This document shows, piece after piece, positions 53,364 to 61,890 of a stretch of DNA of 64,000 nucleotides (position 1 is the stretch's first letter; each line of letters begins with the position of its first letter). Under the pieces are notes generated by a model. That model searched no databases and was not told the origin of the DNA. It saw nothing but the letters and a program-made list of their open reading frames with translations. The stretch lies in contig NZ_CP046122.1 in the NCBI RefSeq assembly GCF_009707365.1, positions 1,736,001 through 1,800,000 of the forward strand, written 5' to 3'. This DNA comes from Microlunatus sp. Gsoil 973. Lineage in GTDB: Bacteria > Actinomycetota > Actinomycetes > Propionibacteriales > Propionibacteriaceae. The position numbers and the translations under genes were made by a program.

Positions 53364-54029
53364 CTACTTCTTGCGAAGCTGGGCACCGAAGACCGCCGCC
53401 TGGCTGCGGCGTTCCAGACCGAGCTTGGCGAAGAGGCTGGACGCATAGTTCTTCACGGTCTTCTCGGTGAGGAACAGCTTCTCCCCGATCTGCCGGTTGG
53501 TCAGCCCGTCGGCGATCAGGTCAAGAACCTCACGTTCCCGCTCGGTGAGCGCGGCAAGCCGGGGATCGGTCTGGGTGGCGTTCTGCACCTGGGTCATCAC
53601 CTGGGAGATCACCGACGGGTCGATCAGCGACCGCCCCATGGCGACCTGCCGGATGGCGTCGACCAGACCGGCCGTACGGACTTCCTTCAGCACATAGCCC
53701 GACGCTCCGGCCAGCACCGACGACAGCACCGCATCCTGATCGTCATAGGAGGTCAGAATCAGACAGTACGTTGTCGGCATCTCCGAGCGGATGTCGCGGC
53801 AGACGTCGATGCCACTGCCATCCGGCAGTCGCATGTCGAGGATCGCGACATCCGGTCGGCAGGCCCGGACCCGAGGCAGTGCCTCGGCGGCCGTCCCCGC
53901 CTCGCCGACGACCTCGAACCCCGCGACATCCCCGAGCAACTCGGCGATTCCACGGCGAACCACCTCATGATCATCAAGCAGGAAGATCCGGATCGGATGC
54001 TCGGCGGCATCATGGTTGGTCGTAGTCAC
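53364..54029 (-). CDS. devR: NarL/DevR-type response regulator
   Basis: The 221-residue protein starts with GTG at 54029 behind GAGGATG. The receiver domain has the acidic pair (LLDDHEVVRRG), the phosphoacceptor Asp in VAILDMRLPDGSG near residue 61, and Lys in GYVLKEVRTA. The C-terminal LuxR-type HTH is LTEREREVLDLIADGLTNRQIGEKLFLTEKTVKNYASSLFAKLGL. Adjacent GAF-GAF histidine kinase and Acg-like nitroreductase genes recall the mycobacterial DosR/DevR dormancy system. DevR is the assignment I prefer, not proven. Confidence 0.88.
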   Translation of the reverse strand: MTTTNHDAAEHPIRIFLLDDHEVVRRGIAELLGDVAGFEVVGEAGTAAEALPRVRACRPDVAILDMRLPDGSGIDVCRDIRSEMPTTYCLILTSYDDQDAVLSSVLAGASGYVLKEVRTAGLVDAIRQVAMGRSLIDPSVISQVMTQVQNATQTDPRLAALTEREREVLDLIADGLTNRQIGEKLFLTEKTVKNYASSLFAKLGLERRSQAAVFGAQLRKK

Positions 54030-54066
54030 GTGATCATCCTCGCTTGATCATTTAGATTGACGGCTC

Positions 54067-55809
54067 TCATCTGGTCATCACCTTCCAGCTGGCGACCGTC
54101 CCACCGCCGGGCGCCGGTGCCACCACGAACGAGCCGCGATGGTTGTGCGCCCGTGCGCTGAGGTTGGCGATGCCGCTGGCCCTTCCCGGGTTATCGATGC
54201 CGACACCGTTGTCCACGACGTTGATCGTCAACTCGTTGTGGACGATCTCCACATCGACCTTGACGGACGTGGCATGCGCGTGCTTGGCGACATTGGTCAG
54301 CGTCTCCCGGACGGTGGCTATCACGTCCGCGGTCAGCGACTCGTCGAACTCCAAATCGAGCAGCCCGGCGAACGTGACGTTGGGTGCGAAGCCCAGCGCC
54401 GGGGTGACGTCACTGACCACTTCGAGGATGCTTTGCCGAAGCCCCTCCCGGCTGATCGCGACGTTGCCGCGCAGCTCGAAGATGCTGGTCCGGATGCGTC
54501 GGATGGCCCGATCAAGATCTTCGACCCGGCTGTGCAACCGTTGGGCCAGCTCCGGATGGGAATGCAACTGGCCTGCCGCCCCCTCAATGCTCAGACCGAT
54601 CGCGAACAGCTCCTGGATGACGTGATCATGAAGGTCGCGAGCGATCCGGTCACGATCCTCCAGCATGATCATCCGCTGCTCTGCCGCTCGGACGTCGGCG
54701 AGTTCCAGCGCGACGCTGGCGTGTGAGGCGAAGACTGCCGCCATGGAGACTTCGGTGTCGCTGAAGGCCTGCCGGCCGCGTTTCCGCGCCACCGTGAGCA
54801 GTCCGCGGGGCTCCTCGTTCCCCCGCAGCGGCAGCGAGATCAGCGGGCCGACCTCGATAACGCTGGCGACGTGGCTGCCGGGAAAGTCCGGGTCGCCGAT
54901 GATGCCGGTCATGTACGGCTGCCCGCCGACGATCACCCGCTCGCCGATCGTCCCGGGCAACGGGAAGCGTTGCGCCACGAGTTCGTCGGCGCGCTCGCCG
55001 AAGGCGAACTCGACGACGAACTCGTCCCGAGCAGGTGTCAACAGCCCGACCGTCACCAGGTCCGCGTCGGCGATCACGATCGATTTCCGCGCGATCGTCC
55101 GCAACGGGTCCTCACCGGAGGTGCTGAGCAGTTGCTCCTGCACCTCGGCCGAGGCCTCGAGCCACCGTTGCCGGAGCTCGGCCTCGCGATACAGCCGGGC
55201 GTTGCTGATCGCCGTGCCGGCAGCCAGCGCCAGCGCAACCACCAGTTCCTCGTCGTCGGCGCTGAACTCGCCGTTCTCGCTATTGGCCAGGTAGAGATTC
55301 CCGTACACCTCGTCCCGGACGCGGACCGGAACGCCGAGGAAGGAGTCCATGTCCGGATGCCCGGGCGGGAAGCCGACCGACCGGTCGTCATCGCCCATGT
55401 GCCGCAACCGGATCGGGCGCGGATCGCTGATCAGGGCACCCAGCAAGCCCTTGCCCTCGGGAAGATCACCGATCGACTTGGCCGTCTGGCCGTCCACGCC
55501 GACATAGATGAACTGCTCCAGCCCACGATCGTGTCCGATCACCCCCAGGGCACCGTACTGCGCGCCGACGAGTTCGCAGGCCGCCTCCACGATCCGGCGC
55601 AACACCCGCTCCAGCGACAGGTCGCCGGTGACGGCCTGGATGCTCCGCAACAGCTCCCAGACCCGGCCACGCGCTCGCTTGAGCTCGTGGGCTCGATCAA
55701 GGAATTGATCGATCAACTCGTCGATCTCGAGCCTGGGAACCTCAGGTATTCGCTGATCTGCTTCTTCCCGGTCCACGAATTCCACCGTACTGCTCGGGAC
55801 GCCGGCCAT
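54067..55809 (-). CDS. devS: GAF-domain sensor histidine kinase (DevS/DosT-like)
   Basis: The 580-residue protein starts at ATG 55809, overlapping the nitroreductase stop by one base (TGATG). Two GAF domains come first (residues ~60-210 and ~230-380). The HisKA_3 dimerisation box DRDRIARDLHDHVIQELFAIGLSIEG carries the phosphorylatable His near residue 395. The C-terminal HATPase has VVDNGVGIDNPGRASGIANLSARAH near residue 540. In DevS/DosT the GAF-A domain binds heme to sense O2/NO/CO; whether a proximal His is kept here was not checked. It pairs with the response regulator downstream. Confidence 0.9.
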   Translation of the reverse strand: MAGVPSSTVEFVDREEADQRIPEVPRLEIDELIDQFLDRAHELKRARGRVWELLRSIQAVTGDLSLERVLRRIVEAACELVGAQYGALGVIGHDRGLEQFIYVGVDGQTAKSIGDLPEGKGLLGALISDPRPIRLRHMGDDDRSVGFPPGHPDMDSFLGVPVRVRDEVYGNLYLANSENGEFSADDEELVVALALAAGTAISNARLYREAELRQRWLEASAEVQEQLLSTSGEDPLRTIARKSIVIADADLVTVGLLTPARDEFVVEFAFGERADELVAQRFPLPGTIGERVIVGGQPYMTGIIGDPDFPGSHVASVIEVGPLISLPLRGNEEPRGLLTVARKRGRQAFSDTEVSMAAVFASHASVALELADVRAAEQRMIMLEDRDRIARDLHDHVIQELFAIGLSIEGAAGQLHSHPELAQRLHSRVEDLDRAIRRIRTSIFELRGNVAISREGLRQSILEVVSDVTPALGFAPNVTFAGLLDLEFDESLTADVIATVRETLTNVAKHAHATSVKVDVEIVHNELTINVVDNGVGIDNPGRASGIANLSARAHNHRGSFVVAPAPGGGTVASWKVMTR

Positions 55810-56710
55810 CAGCGATCCGGCTCGATCACCTCGCCGAGACGCCGGCGGCGTGTGGCCGGCGACGTCGGCGCGACTCCGATGCGGAGCAGGACGTGGGGGA
55901 ACCGGTCGGTCTGCAGAGTTCGACGCACCGTGCTGCGGACCGACGGAACCTCGGCAAGCTGACTGGACAGCCCGACGGCGTAGCCGGACCGGGTGGCTTC
56001 GAGCAGGACTCGCTCCAGCGCCTCGCCGCCCGCAGCCAGTCGGTGGGATGATCGCGCTCGGTGGTGATCAACGCCAGCCGTTCACCGCTCTGCGCGGGAG
56101 TGTTCGGGTCGGTGCCTCTGAGCCGATCCGGGTCACCCCGCCAGGCCCGCAGTTCGGTGCGGTACGCGGGATCCAGTTGCATCACCAGGGCGGCCTGACG
56201 ATGTTGCGCTTCGGCCAGCCGCGCTTCGGGTTCGGTCAGAACCGCCAGCTCGGCACCCTCCTCGGCTGCCGACAGCTGAAGATGATCAAGCAGTTCCTGG
56301 GGCACCGGCTGATCGCTGAACAGGCGGGTATTGGTCCGTCGGGACTCGACAGCCTTGTCCAGGAACGCCATGGTTCCGTCGTCCACCACGCTGCCGCCGT
56401 CGACCGTGATCACCGCGCACGGCTCACCGGCAGCCACACCCGCCGGGAATCGGTGGACGTCGACCGGTACGCCGTCCGCTGCCAGCGACGCCCGGGCGTT
56501 GAACAACGCACAGCCGCAGCTGATGATCAGCTGCCGTCCGGTCGGGTCGTGAACAGCGAGCTGCCGTGCGCGATCCGGGATCATGATCAGCCGGTCCGGT
56601 CCCAGCCGCAGCCGCCACGGTTGACTGTTGTGCACCGACGGCGCCAGCGTGGCGCGTACGGCGGCCCGCCGGAACGCGTCAGTCATCCGCGTCGGATCAA
56701 GAATCATCAT
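55809..56710 (-). pseudogene. Acg-family nitroreductase-like protein with single-base frameshift
   Basis: From ATG 56710, the protein reads APSVHNSQPWRL near residue 25 and ESRRTNTRLFSDQPVP near residue 120, the signature of Rv2032/Acg-like FMN nitroreductases. After TTERDHPTDWLRA the frame is lost. The adjacent frame continues GEALERVLLEATRSGYAVG, LLRIGVAP and ends with EVIEPDR at a TGA that overlaps the DevS start. One missing base in a CC run near 56026 explains it; adding it gives 301 codons. Acg-like genes are DosR-regulon members in mycobacteria, which supports this context. Confidence 0.85.
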
Positions 56711-56768
56711 TACCTGGCCCCATGTGTGTATGGAATGCCTCCACTGTCGTCCAGGCGACGACTCGCGC

Positions 56769-56788
56769 GTAGGGACTTTCGCCACTGC
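56769..56788. promoter_or_regulatory. DosR/DevR-box-like sequence upstream of acg-devS-devR
   Basis: GTAGGGACTTTCGCCACTGC contains the GGGACTTT half of the mycobacterial DosR box (palindromic, GGGACT...AGTCCC), with a degenerate second half. It lies about 60-80 bp upstream of the acg start on the operon's promoter side. This would fit autoregulation by the DevR-type regulator; the match is partial. Confidence 0.4.
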
Positions 56789-56877
56789 CACCGGTGCCTT
56801 ACGGCGCGAGTTCCGGCTCCCGTCGCCTGCCCGACCCACCGCGGCGTCCCGCCTTCCGCTGCGGGCACCAGGACGGA

Positions 56878-58683
56878 TCAGCCGCCGACGGCCCCGCCGC
56901 GGACCCGACGGTGGCCGGCGTCGACGCGTACCGTCCAACCCCGCTGGTCGAGATGCTCCAGCAGCGGGATGATCACCCGTCGGGTGCTGCCCAGCGCCTG
57001 TCGTGCCGCACTGGTGGTGAACGGCTGGTCCAGGCGGGTCAGGATGCGCATGGCGCGGGCCGGCGCCGTCGGGAGCAGGACGACATCGCCGGCCAGGCGG
57101 ATGATCCGGCCGGCCCGCTCAGCCGCGGCAAGCTCTCTGCGTCCGAGGCCCCAGGCCTCCAGGTCGGCCTTCTCCGGGGCGGCGTAGGGATTGGCCGCGA
57201 GCCGGTCGGACAGCTGCCGCAGCCCCGTCTCGGCGACACCAAGATCATCCACGGAACGCCGGCGCATCACCCGACCGTCGCTGATCATCAGCCCGGCGGC
57301 CCGGGCCAGCGGCGGCACCAGACCCCGATCGGGCAGTCCGGTGAGACGCCTGGCCGCTTCGATGCTCAGACGCGGGTCGAGCGGATTGGTCCTGGTTTGT
57401 TCGTCCAGGGCAGCGCTGAGCGCCCGTTGGCATCGGCTGAAGGTCTGCGGGTCGACGAGCCAATCGTCGATGATCACCGACTGACCGGGGTCGTGCACGG
57501 GCAGTCCGAGCAGCCGAAGTTGCGATCTGCGGACGAATCCTCGGCGTCGGACCTCCTCGGCCAACACCTCGGCGTCGGACGCGGTTTCGCGGCGACCCAG
57601 TTCAGCGGCCCGCTGCCGGGCAGCTCCCCGGCGGCGCAGTTCCGGCGGATCGACGTCGAGCACCCGCGCACCGGCGGCGACCGCGTGCCGGCCCGGATCC
57701 CGCAGCACCAGCCGGTCACCCGGCGCGACCGGTAGCGGACGGGCCAGGGTCAGCCGCACCATCTGGCCCCCGAGCGGGCGAAGTCGTACCGGCACCGCAG
57801 CTGTGCCCAGGTGCACGACGAGATCGCCACGAAGATCATCGACCTGCCGATCGCCTGCCGGCCGGCAGGCGACGTCGAGCACGGCCGAGGTCGGCCAGGC
57901 GTCGGGGGTGATCAACGCGTCCCCGCGGCCGATGTCAGCCACCCCGACGCCGCGCAGGTTGACCGCCACCCGTGCGGTCGCAGCGACCTGATCATGAGCC
58001 TCGCCCAGGGATTGCAGGCTCCGGATCCTCACTCCGCGACTGCCCAGCTGCAACCCCTCACCCACCTGCAACGTCCCGCTGCCCAACGTTGCGGTGATCA
58101 CGGTGCCGGCGCCGCGGATGGTGAACGAACGGTCCACCCACAACCGGACGCGTCCGTCGCGGGGCGGAGCGACGAGTCGACCCACCAGGCCGGCGAGCTC
58201 GGCACGCAGCTGATCCAGGCCGGCGCCGGTGATCCCCGAGACCGCCACGGCAGGCAGCTTTCCGAGACTCGATCCGGCGATCTCGGCCGCTGCTTCGGCC
58301 ATCGCCGAGGCCGGATCTGCCAGATCACTGCGCGTGACGACCAGCAGCCCCTCGGTCAGTCCGAGCGCGTCGACCGCGGCCAGGTGTTCGGCGGACTGTT
58401 GCCGCCAGCCCTCGTCGGCGGCGACAACGAACATCACCGCCGGTGACGGGCCGAGGCCGGCCAGCATGGTGCCGATGAAGCGTTCGTGGCCGGGTACGTC
58501 GACGAACGCGACGACCTCGTCAGCCCTCTCAGGGCCGACGAGCGTCGTCCAGGCGTAACCGAGGTCGATGGTCAGGCCGCGACGCTTCTCCTCGGCGAAC
58601 CGATCGGGGTCCATGCCGGTCAGTGCCCGGACCAAGGTCGACTTTCCATGATCGACATGACCTGCCGTTGCGATCACATGCAT
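56878..58683 (-). CDS. selB: selenocysteine-specific elongation factor SelB
   Basis: The 601-residue protein is an EF-Tu-like GTPase with the P-loop GHVDHGKS at residues 8-15, TIDLGYAW as the switch I region, DVPGHERF and the TRSDL guanine-specificity motif. After EF-Tu-like domains 2 and 3, the C-terminal ~250 residues are winged-helix repeats (LDEQTRTNPLDPRLSIEAARRLTG, FTTSAARQALGSTRRVIIPLLEHL), which bind SECIS elements. It starts 3 bp after the selA stop. It delivers Sec-tRNASec to UGA codons. Confidence 0.95.
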   Translation of the reverse strand: MHVIATAGHVDHGKSTLVRALTGMDPDRFAEEKRRGLTIDLGYAWTTLVGPERADEVVAFVDVPGHERFIGTMLAGLGPSPAVMFVVAADEGWRQQSAEHLAAVDALGLTEGLLVVTRSDLADPASAMAEAAAEIAGSSLGKLPAVAVSGITGAGLDQLRAELAGLVGRLVAPPRDGRVRLWVDRSFTIRGAGTVITATLGSGTLQVGEGLQLGSRGVRIRSLQSLGEAHDQVAATARVAVNLRGVGVADIGRGDALITPDAWPTSAVLDVACRPAGDRQVDDLRGDLVVHLGTAAVPVRLRPLGGQMVRLTLARPLPVAPGDRLVLRDPGRHAVAAGARVLDVDPPELRRRGAARQRAAELGRRETASDAEVLAEEVRRRGFVRRSQLRLLGLPVHDPGQSVIIDDWLVDPQTFSRCQRALSAALDEQTRTNPLDPRLSIEAARRLTGLPDRGLVPPLARAAGLMISDGRVMRRRSVDDLGVAETGLRQLSDRLAANPYAAPEKADLEAWGLGRRELAAAERAGRIIRLAGDVVLLPTAPARAMRILTRLDQPFTTSAARQALGSTRRVIIPLLEHLDQRGWTVRVDAGHRRVRGGAVGG

Positions 58684-58686
58684 CGG

Positions 58687-59991
58687 TCAACGTCCCATGT
58701 CGGCCGGCGCGGCGGCCACCCGGATCACGTCGATGATCACCTGGTCCGACTCCGCTGGGACGCAGCGCAGGTCGAGCAGGCATCGGTCCCGTTCCACCCG
58801 CCCGACGACCGGCGGGTCCGCTCGGCGCAACCGCGATGCGAAATCGACCGGCAGCGCCACCGCCCAGCCCGGCAGCGCGACTCCGGCGCCGCCGCCCCCG
58901 CCCACCGCACCGTCGGACGGCACGACAGACACGTCGACCAGGTCGGCCACGCCGTCGGCCACCGCCGACGCCCGGGCCTGTAGCACCTCGGCATCGGTGC
59001 GCAGCGCCTGCCAGGTCGGCGTTTCCGGCCCCGTCAGTGTCGCTTCCAGCCCGGCCAGGGTGAGCTTGTCCACGCGCAACGCCCGGGCGAGGGGATGCCG
59101 CCGGAGCCGTTCGATGATCATCTTCTCGCCGAGGATCAATCCGGCCTGCGGTCCGCCGAGCAGTTTGTCTCCGCTCGCCGTGACCACGGTTGCGCCGGCC
59201 CGCAACGTACTGTCGGCGTCGGGTTCGTCCGGCAGCAACGGGTCTGGTGCCAGCAGTCCGCTGCCGATGTCGACGACCACCGGAACCTCGAGCCGGACAA
59301 GATCAGCGACCGACACGCTGGAGGTGAAGCCCTGTACCCGGAAGTTGCTCGGATGCACCTTGAGAATGCACCCGGTGTCGGGACTGATCGCGTCGGCATA
59401 GTCGGTGATCTTGGTCCGGTTCGTCGTACCGACTTCGCGCAACCGGGCACCCGTTGACATGATCAACTCCGGGAGTCGGAAGCCGTCGCCGATCTCCACC
59501 ATCTCGCCGCGGCTGATGATCACCTCCCGGCCGGTCGCCAATGCCGTAGTCGCCAGCACCAGTGCGGCGGCACCGTTGTTCACCACCGCCACGGCACCGG
59601 CGGCCGGCACCGCGGCCTGCAGGGCAGCCAGCGCACCACGGCCGCGCCCGGCACGGTGCCCGTCCGCCAGATCGAACTCGACGTCGGTCGGCCCGGCGGC
59701 CCGAACCAGTGCCTGCACCGCCGCAGCCGACAGCGTGGCCCTGCCGAGGTTGGTGTGCAACACAACTCCGGTGGCGTTGATCACCGGGCGGATGCTCGCT
59801 GCCGAGTCGGGTAGCGCGGCCACCGCCGCATCGGCGACCGTCTCCGGGGCGATCTCACCATCCCGGGCCCGCTGCTGTGCCGTGATCACCGCACGCTTCA
59901 CCAGGGCCGGACCGAGCCGACGACGGGCCGCCTGCAGCCTCTCGTCATTCAGCACCCGATCGGTCCGCGGCACCCGGCGCCTGTGGTCCAC
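58687..59991 (-). CDS. selA: L-seryl-tRNA(Sec) selenium transferase SelA
   Basis: The GTG at 59991 has GGAAGGGGGAGAGG upstream and is downstream of the tRNA-Sec gene; in-frame codons further upstream run into that tRNA. The 434-residue protein is a PLP enzyme. It has VINATGVVLHTNLGRA near residue 70, EFDLADGHRAGRGRG, and the PLP-binding Lys in TASGDKLLGGPQAG about two thirds along. SelA forms a decameric ring and converts Ser-tRNASec to Sec-tRNASec using selenophosphate from SelD. Confidence 0.95.
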   Translation of the reverse strand: MDHRRRVPRTDRVLNDERLQAARRRLGPALVKRAVITAQQRARDGEIAPETVADAAVAALPDSAASIRPVINATGVVLHTNLGRATLSAAAVQALVRAAGPTDVEFDLADGHRAGRGRGALAALQAAVPAAGAVAVVNNGAAALVLATTALATGREVIISRGEMVEIGDGFRLPELIMSTGARLREVGTTNRTKITDYADAISPDTGCILKVHPSNFRVQGFTSSVSVADLVRLEVPVVVDIGSGLLAPDPLLPDEPDADSTLRAGATVVTASGDKLLGGPQAGLILGEKMIIERLRRHPLARALRVDKLTLAGLEATLTGPETPTWQALRTDAEVLQARASAVADGVADLVDVSVVPSDGAVGGGGGAGVALPGWAVALPVDFASRLRRADPPVVGRVERDRCLLDLRCVPAESDQVIIDVIRVAAAPADMGR

Positions 59992-60086
59992 CCCTCTCCC
60001 CCTTCCTGCCGAGGGGTCAGATATTCCCTGATTCCTGCGGCGTGTCGTGATCACAGCGGGTGATCCTGGCGGCGATCTTGGAACTT

Positions 60087-60182
60087 TGGCGGAGACGGAC
60101 GGGAATCGAACCCGCCAAGCCGAGCTGCTCGGCTTCACCGGTTTTGAAGACCGGGAGGGCCACCAGGCACCTGTACGCCTCC
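60087..60182 (-). tRNA. selC: tRNA-Sec (UCA)
   Basis: A 96-nt tRNA including an encoded CCA at 60087-60089. The acceptor GGAGGCG pairs with CGTCTCC. The anticodon stem CCGGT/ACCGG holds loop CTTCAAA with anticodon TCA. The long variable arm (AAGCCGAG...CTCGGCTT) is present, and the T-loop is GGTTCGATTCC. The T8 position is not well paired. It lies ~95 bp upstream of selA. Confidence 0.95.
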
Positions 60183-60236
60183 GCTGGCCACCCTAACGGT
60201 CCTCGGTGGATCAACCTCACGTCCTACAGTGGCCGG

Positions 60237-61244
60237 GTGCCCACCGACGTGTCCCCGCAGCTGCGCAGCAGCTACCGACTGACCCAGTACGCCCACGGCG
60301 GCGGTTGTGCCTGCAAGATTCCGCCGGGAGAACTGGAGAAGCTGGTCACTGGGCTGATGCCGGCCGTGTCGGATGATCTTCTGGTCGGACTCGACACCGG
60401 CGACGACGCGGCCGTGGTCAAGATCGCTGCGGACCGGGCCGTTGTGGCGACCACCGATTTCTTCACCGCGGTCGTCGACGACGCCTACGACTTCGGCCGG
60501 ATCGCCGCCGCGAACGCGCTGTCCGACATCTACGCGATGGGCGGCGAACCGCTGGTCGGCCTGAATCTGGTCGGCTGGCCGCAGGACGTGTTGCCGATGG
60601 AACTGCTGGCCGAGGTGCTGCGCGGCGGAGCGCAGATCGCCCGGCAGGCCGGGATGCATCTGGCGGGCGGGCAGAGCATCGACGACCCGGAACCCAAGTA
60701 CGGTCTGGCGATCACCGGACTGGTCCATCCGGACCGGCTGCTGCGTAACGACACGGCACGCCCCGGACTGCCGCTGACCCTGACCAAGCCGCTCGGCGTC
60801 GGCGTACTGAATAACCGGCACAAGGCCACCGGCGAGGTGTTCACCGAGGCGATCGAATCGATGGCGACGCTGAATGCCGACGCGTCCCGGGCAGCCCTCG
60901 ACGCCGGCGCGGTGGCCGCCACCGACATCACCGGTTTCGGCCTGCTCGGCCACGGCTACAAACTGGCCCGTGCCTCCGGGGTGTCGTTGATCATCGACGC
61001 TGCGGCCGTGCCCTATCTGGACGGTGCCCGGCAGGCGCTGGCCGACGGTTTCGTCAGCGGCGGGACCCGGCGCAATCTTGATTGGGTCACGCCGCAGCTG
61101 GTCTCCGGCGTCGGCGAGGACGAGTTGATCTTGCTGGCCGACGCGCAGACCAGCGGCGGGCTGCTGGTGGTCGGCGAGGTGCCCGGCTATCCGGTGATCG
61201 GTGAGGTCGTAGCTGCCGGCGATTACCGGCTGATCATTCGCTGA
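60237..61244 (+). CDS. selD: selenide, water dikinase SelD
   Basis: GTG 60237 is used because the protein begins here with family-like sequence; further upstream lies the tRNA-Sec gene. A GTG four codons downstream is an alternative. The 335-residue protein has the active-site loop HGGGCACKIPP near residue 25 with Cys codons (TGT, TGC) rather than TGA. LVGLDTGDDAAVVKI and the ATP-binding ADTDITGFGLLGH-like ATDITGFGLLGHGYKLA near residue 235 complete the AIRS-type fold. It makes selenophosphate for Sec synthesis and is divergent from the tRNA. Confidence 0.94.
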   Translation: MPTDVSPQLRSSYRLTQYAHGGGCACKIPPGELEKLVTGLMPAVSDDLLVGLDTGDDAAVVKIAADRAVVATTDFFTAVVDDAYDFGRIAAANALSDIYAMGGEPLVGLNLVGWPQDVLPMELLAEVLRGGAQIARQAGMHLAGGQSIDDPEPKYGLAITGLVHPDRLLRNDTARPGLPLTLTKPLGVGVLNNRHKATGEVFTEAIESMATLNADASRAALDAGAVAATDITGFGLLGHGYKLARASGVSLIIDAAAVPYLDGARQALADGFVSGGTRRNLDWVTPQLVSGVGEDELILLADAQTSGGLLVVGEVPGYPVIGEVVAAGDYRLIIR

Positions 61245-61325
61245 GGGGCAACTTGGCCCGGTGATTGAAGCCTGCCGTGGCTGGGCACAGGCCGACTGTC
61301 CAGGATCGTCACGACAGGAGGTGCC

Positions 61326-61862
61326 ATGGCAGCGGCAGCAAGCACCGCGCCCGGACACGCACACCGACACTGGTGGCAGCGGGTGGCAGCCGAATACTCC
61401 GGATCCGCAGACCGGCCGCTCGGCGCCTACCTCACCGTGATGGCCACCTACGGCGGACTGGCTGGCGGACTGACCCTGGTCGGCCGGCGCCTCCGCCGTG
61501 CCGGGCCGCCGGGCGTCCTGGACATCATGTTGGCCGGCGTCGCGACCCACAAGGTCGCCCGGCTGATCTCCAAGGATCCGGTGACCAGTCCTTTACGCGC
61601 ACCGTTCACTCGCTACCTCGGCACCTCGGGCGAGGCCGAACTCAGTGAGGAGGTCCGCGGCACCGGGATGCAGAAAGCCGTCGGAGAGCTGATCAGCTGC
61701 CCGTTCTGCATCGGACTCTGGATTGCCACCGGATTCGGCGCAGGACAGGTCTTCGCACCGACCCTGACGCGGCTGGCCATGGCCGTGTTCAGCGAACTGG
61801 CGATCGCCGACTTCCTGCACTTCGGCTACTCGCTGGCCGAACAACGCCAGCAGCACCAGTGA
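61326..61862 (+). CDS. DUF1360 family membrane protein
   Basis: The start at ATG 61326 is preceded by GACAGGAGGTGCC, a strong Shine-Dalgarno. The 178-residue protein has two to three membrane spans. The DUF1360 hallmarks are LAGVATHKVARLISKDPVTSPLRAPF near residue 70 and GELISCPFCIGLWIATGF near residue 122 with its CxxC pair. Its function is unknown; some relatives are linked to spore coat and cell-wall proteins. It forms a plus-strand cluster with the SDR and GH15 genes. Confidence 0.88.
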   Translation: MAAAASTAPGHAHRHWWQRVAAEYSGSADRPLGAYLTVMATYGGLAGGLTLVGRRLRRAGPPGVLDIMLAGVATHKVARLISKDPVTSPLRAPFTRYLGTSGEAELSEEVRGTGMQKAVGELISCPFCIGLWIATGFGAGQVFAPTLTRLAMAVFSELAIADFLHFGYSLAEQRQQHQ

Positions 61863-61890
61863 GCACACACATTCCCCGGAGAAGGAGCCC

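Noticed and set aside
60237-61244. selD as a selenoprotein
   Set aside because: The active-site codons read TGT and TGC; there is no in-frame TGA at the usual position.
60135-61550. A long minus-strand open frame opposite selD
   Set aside because: Antisense to selD, which has all family motifs; the reverse frame contains no recognisable domain and overlaps the tRNA-Sec gene.
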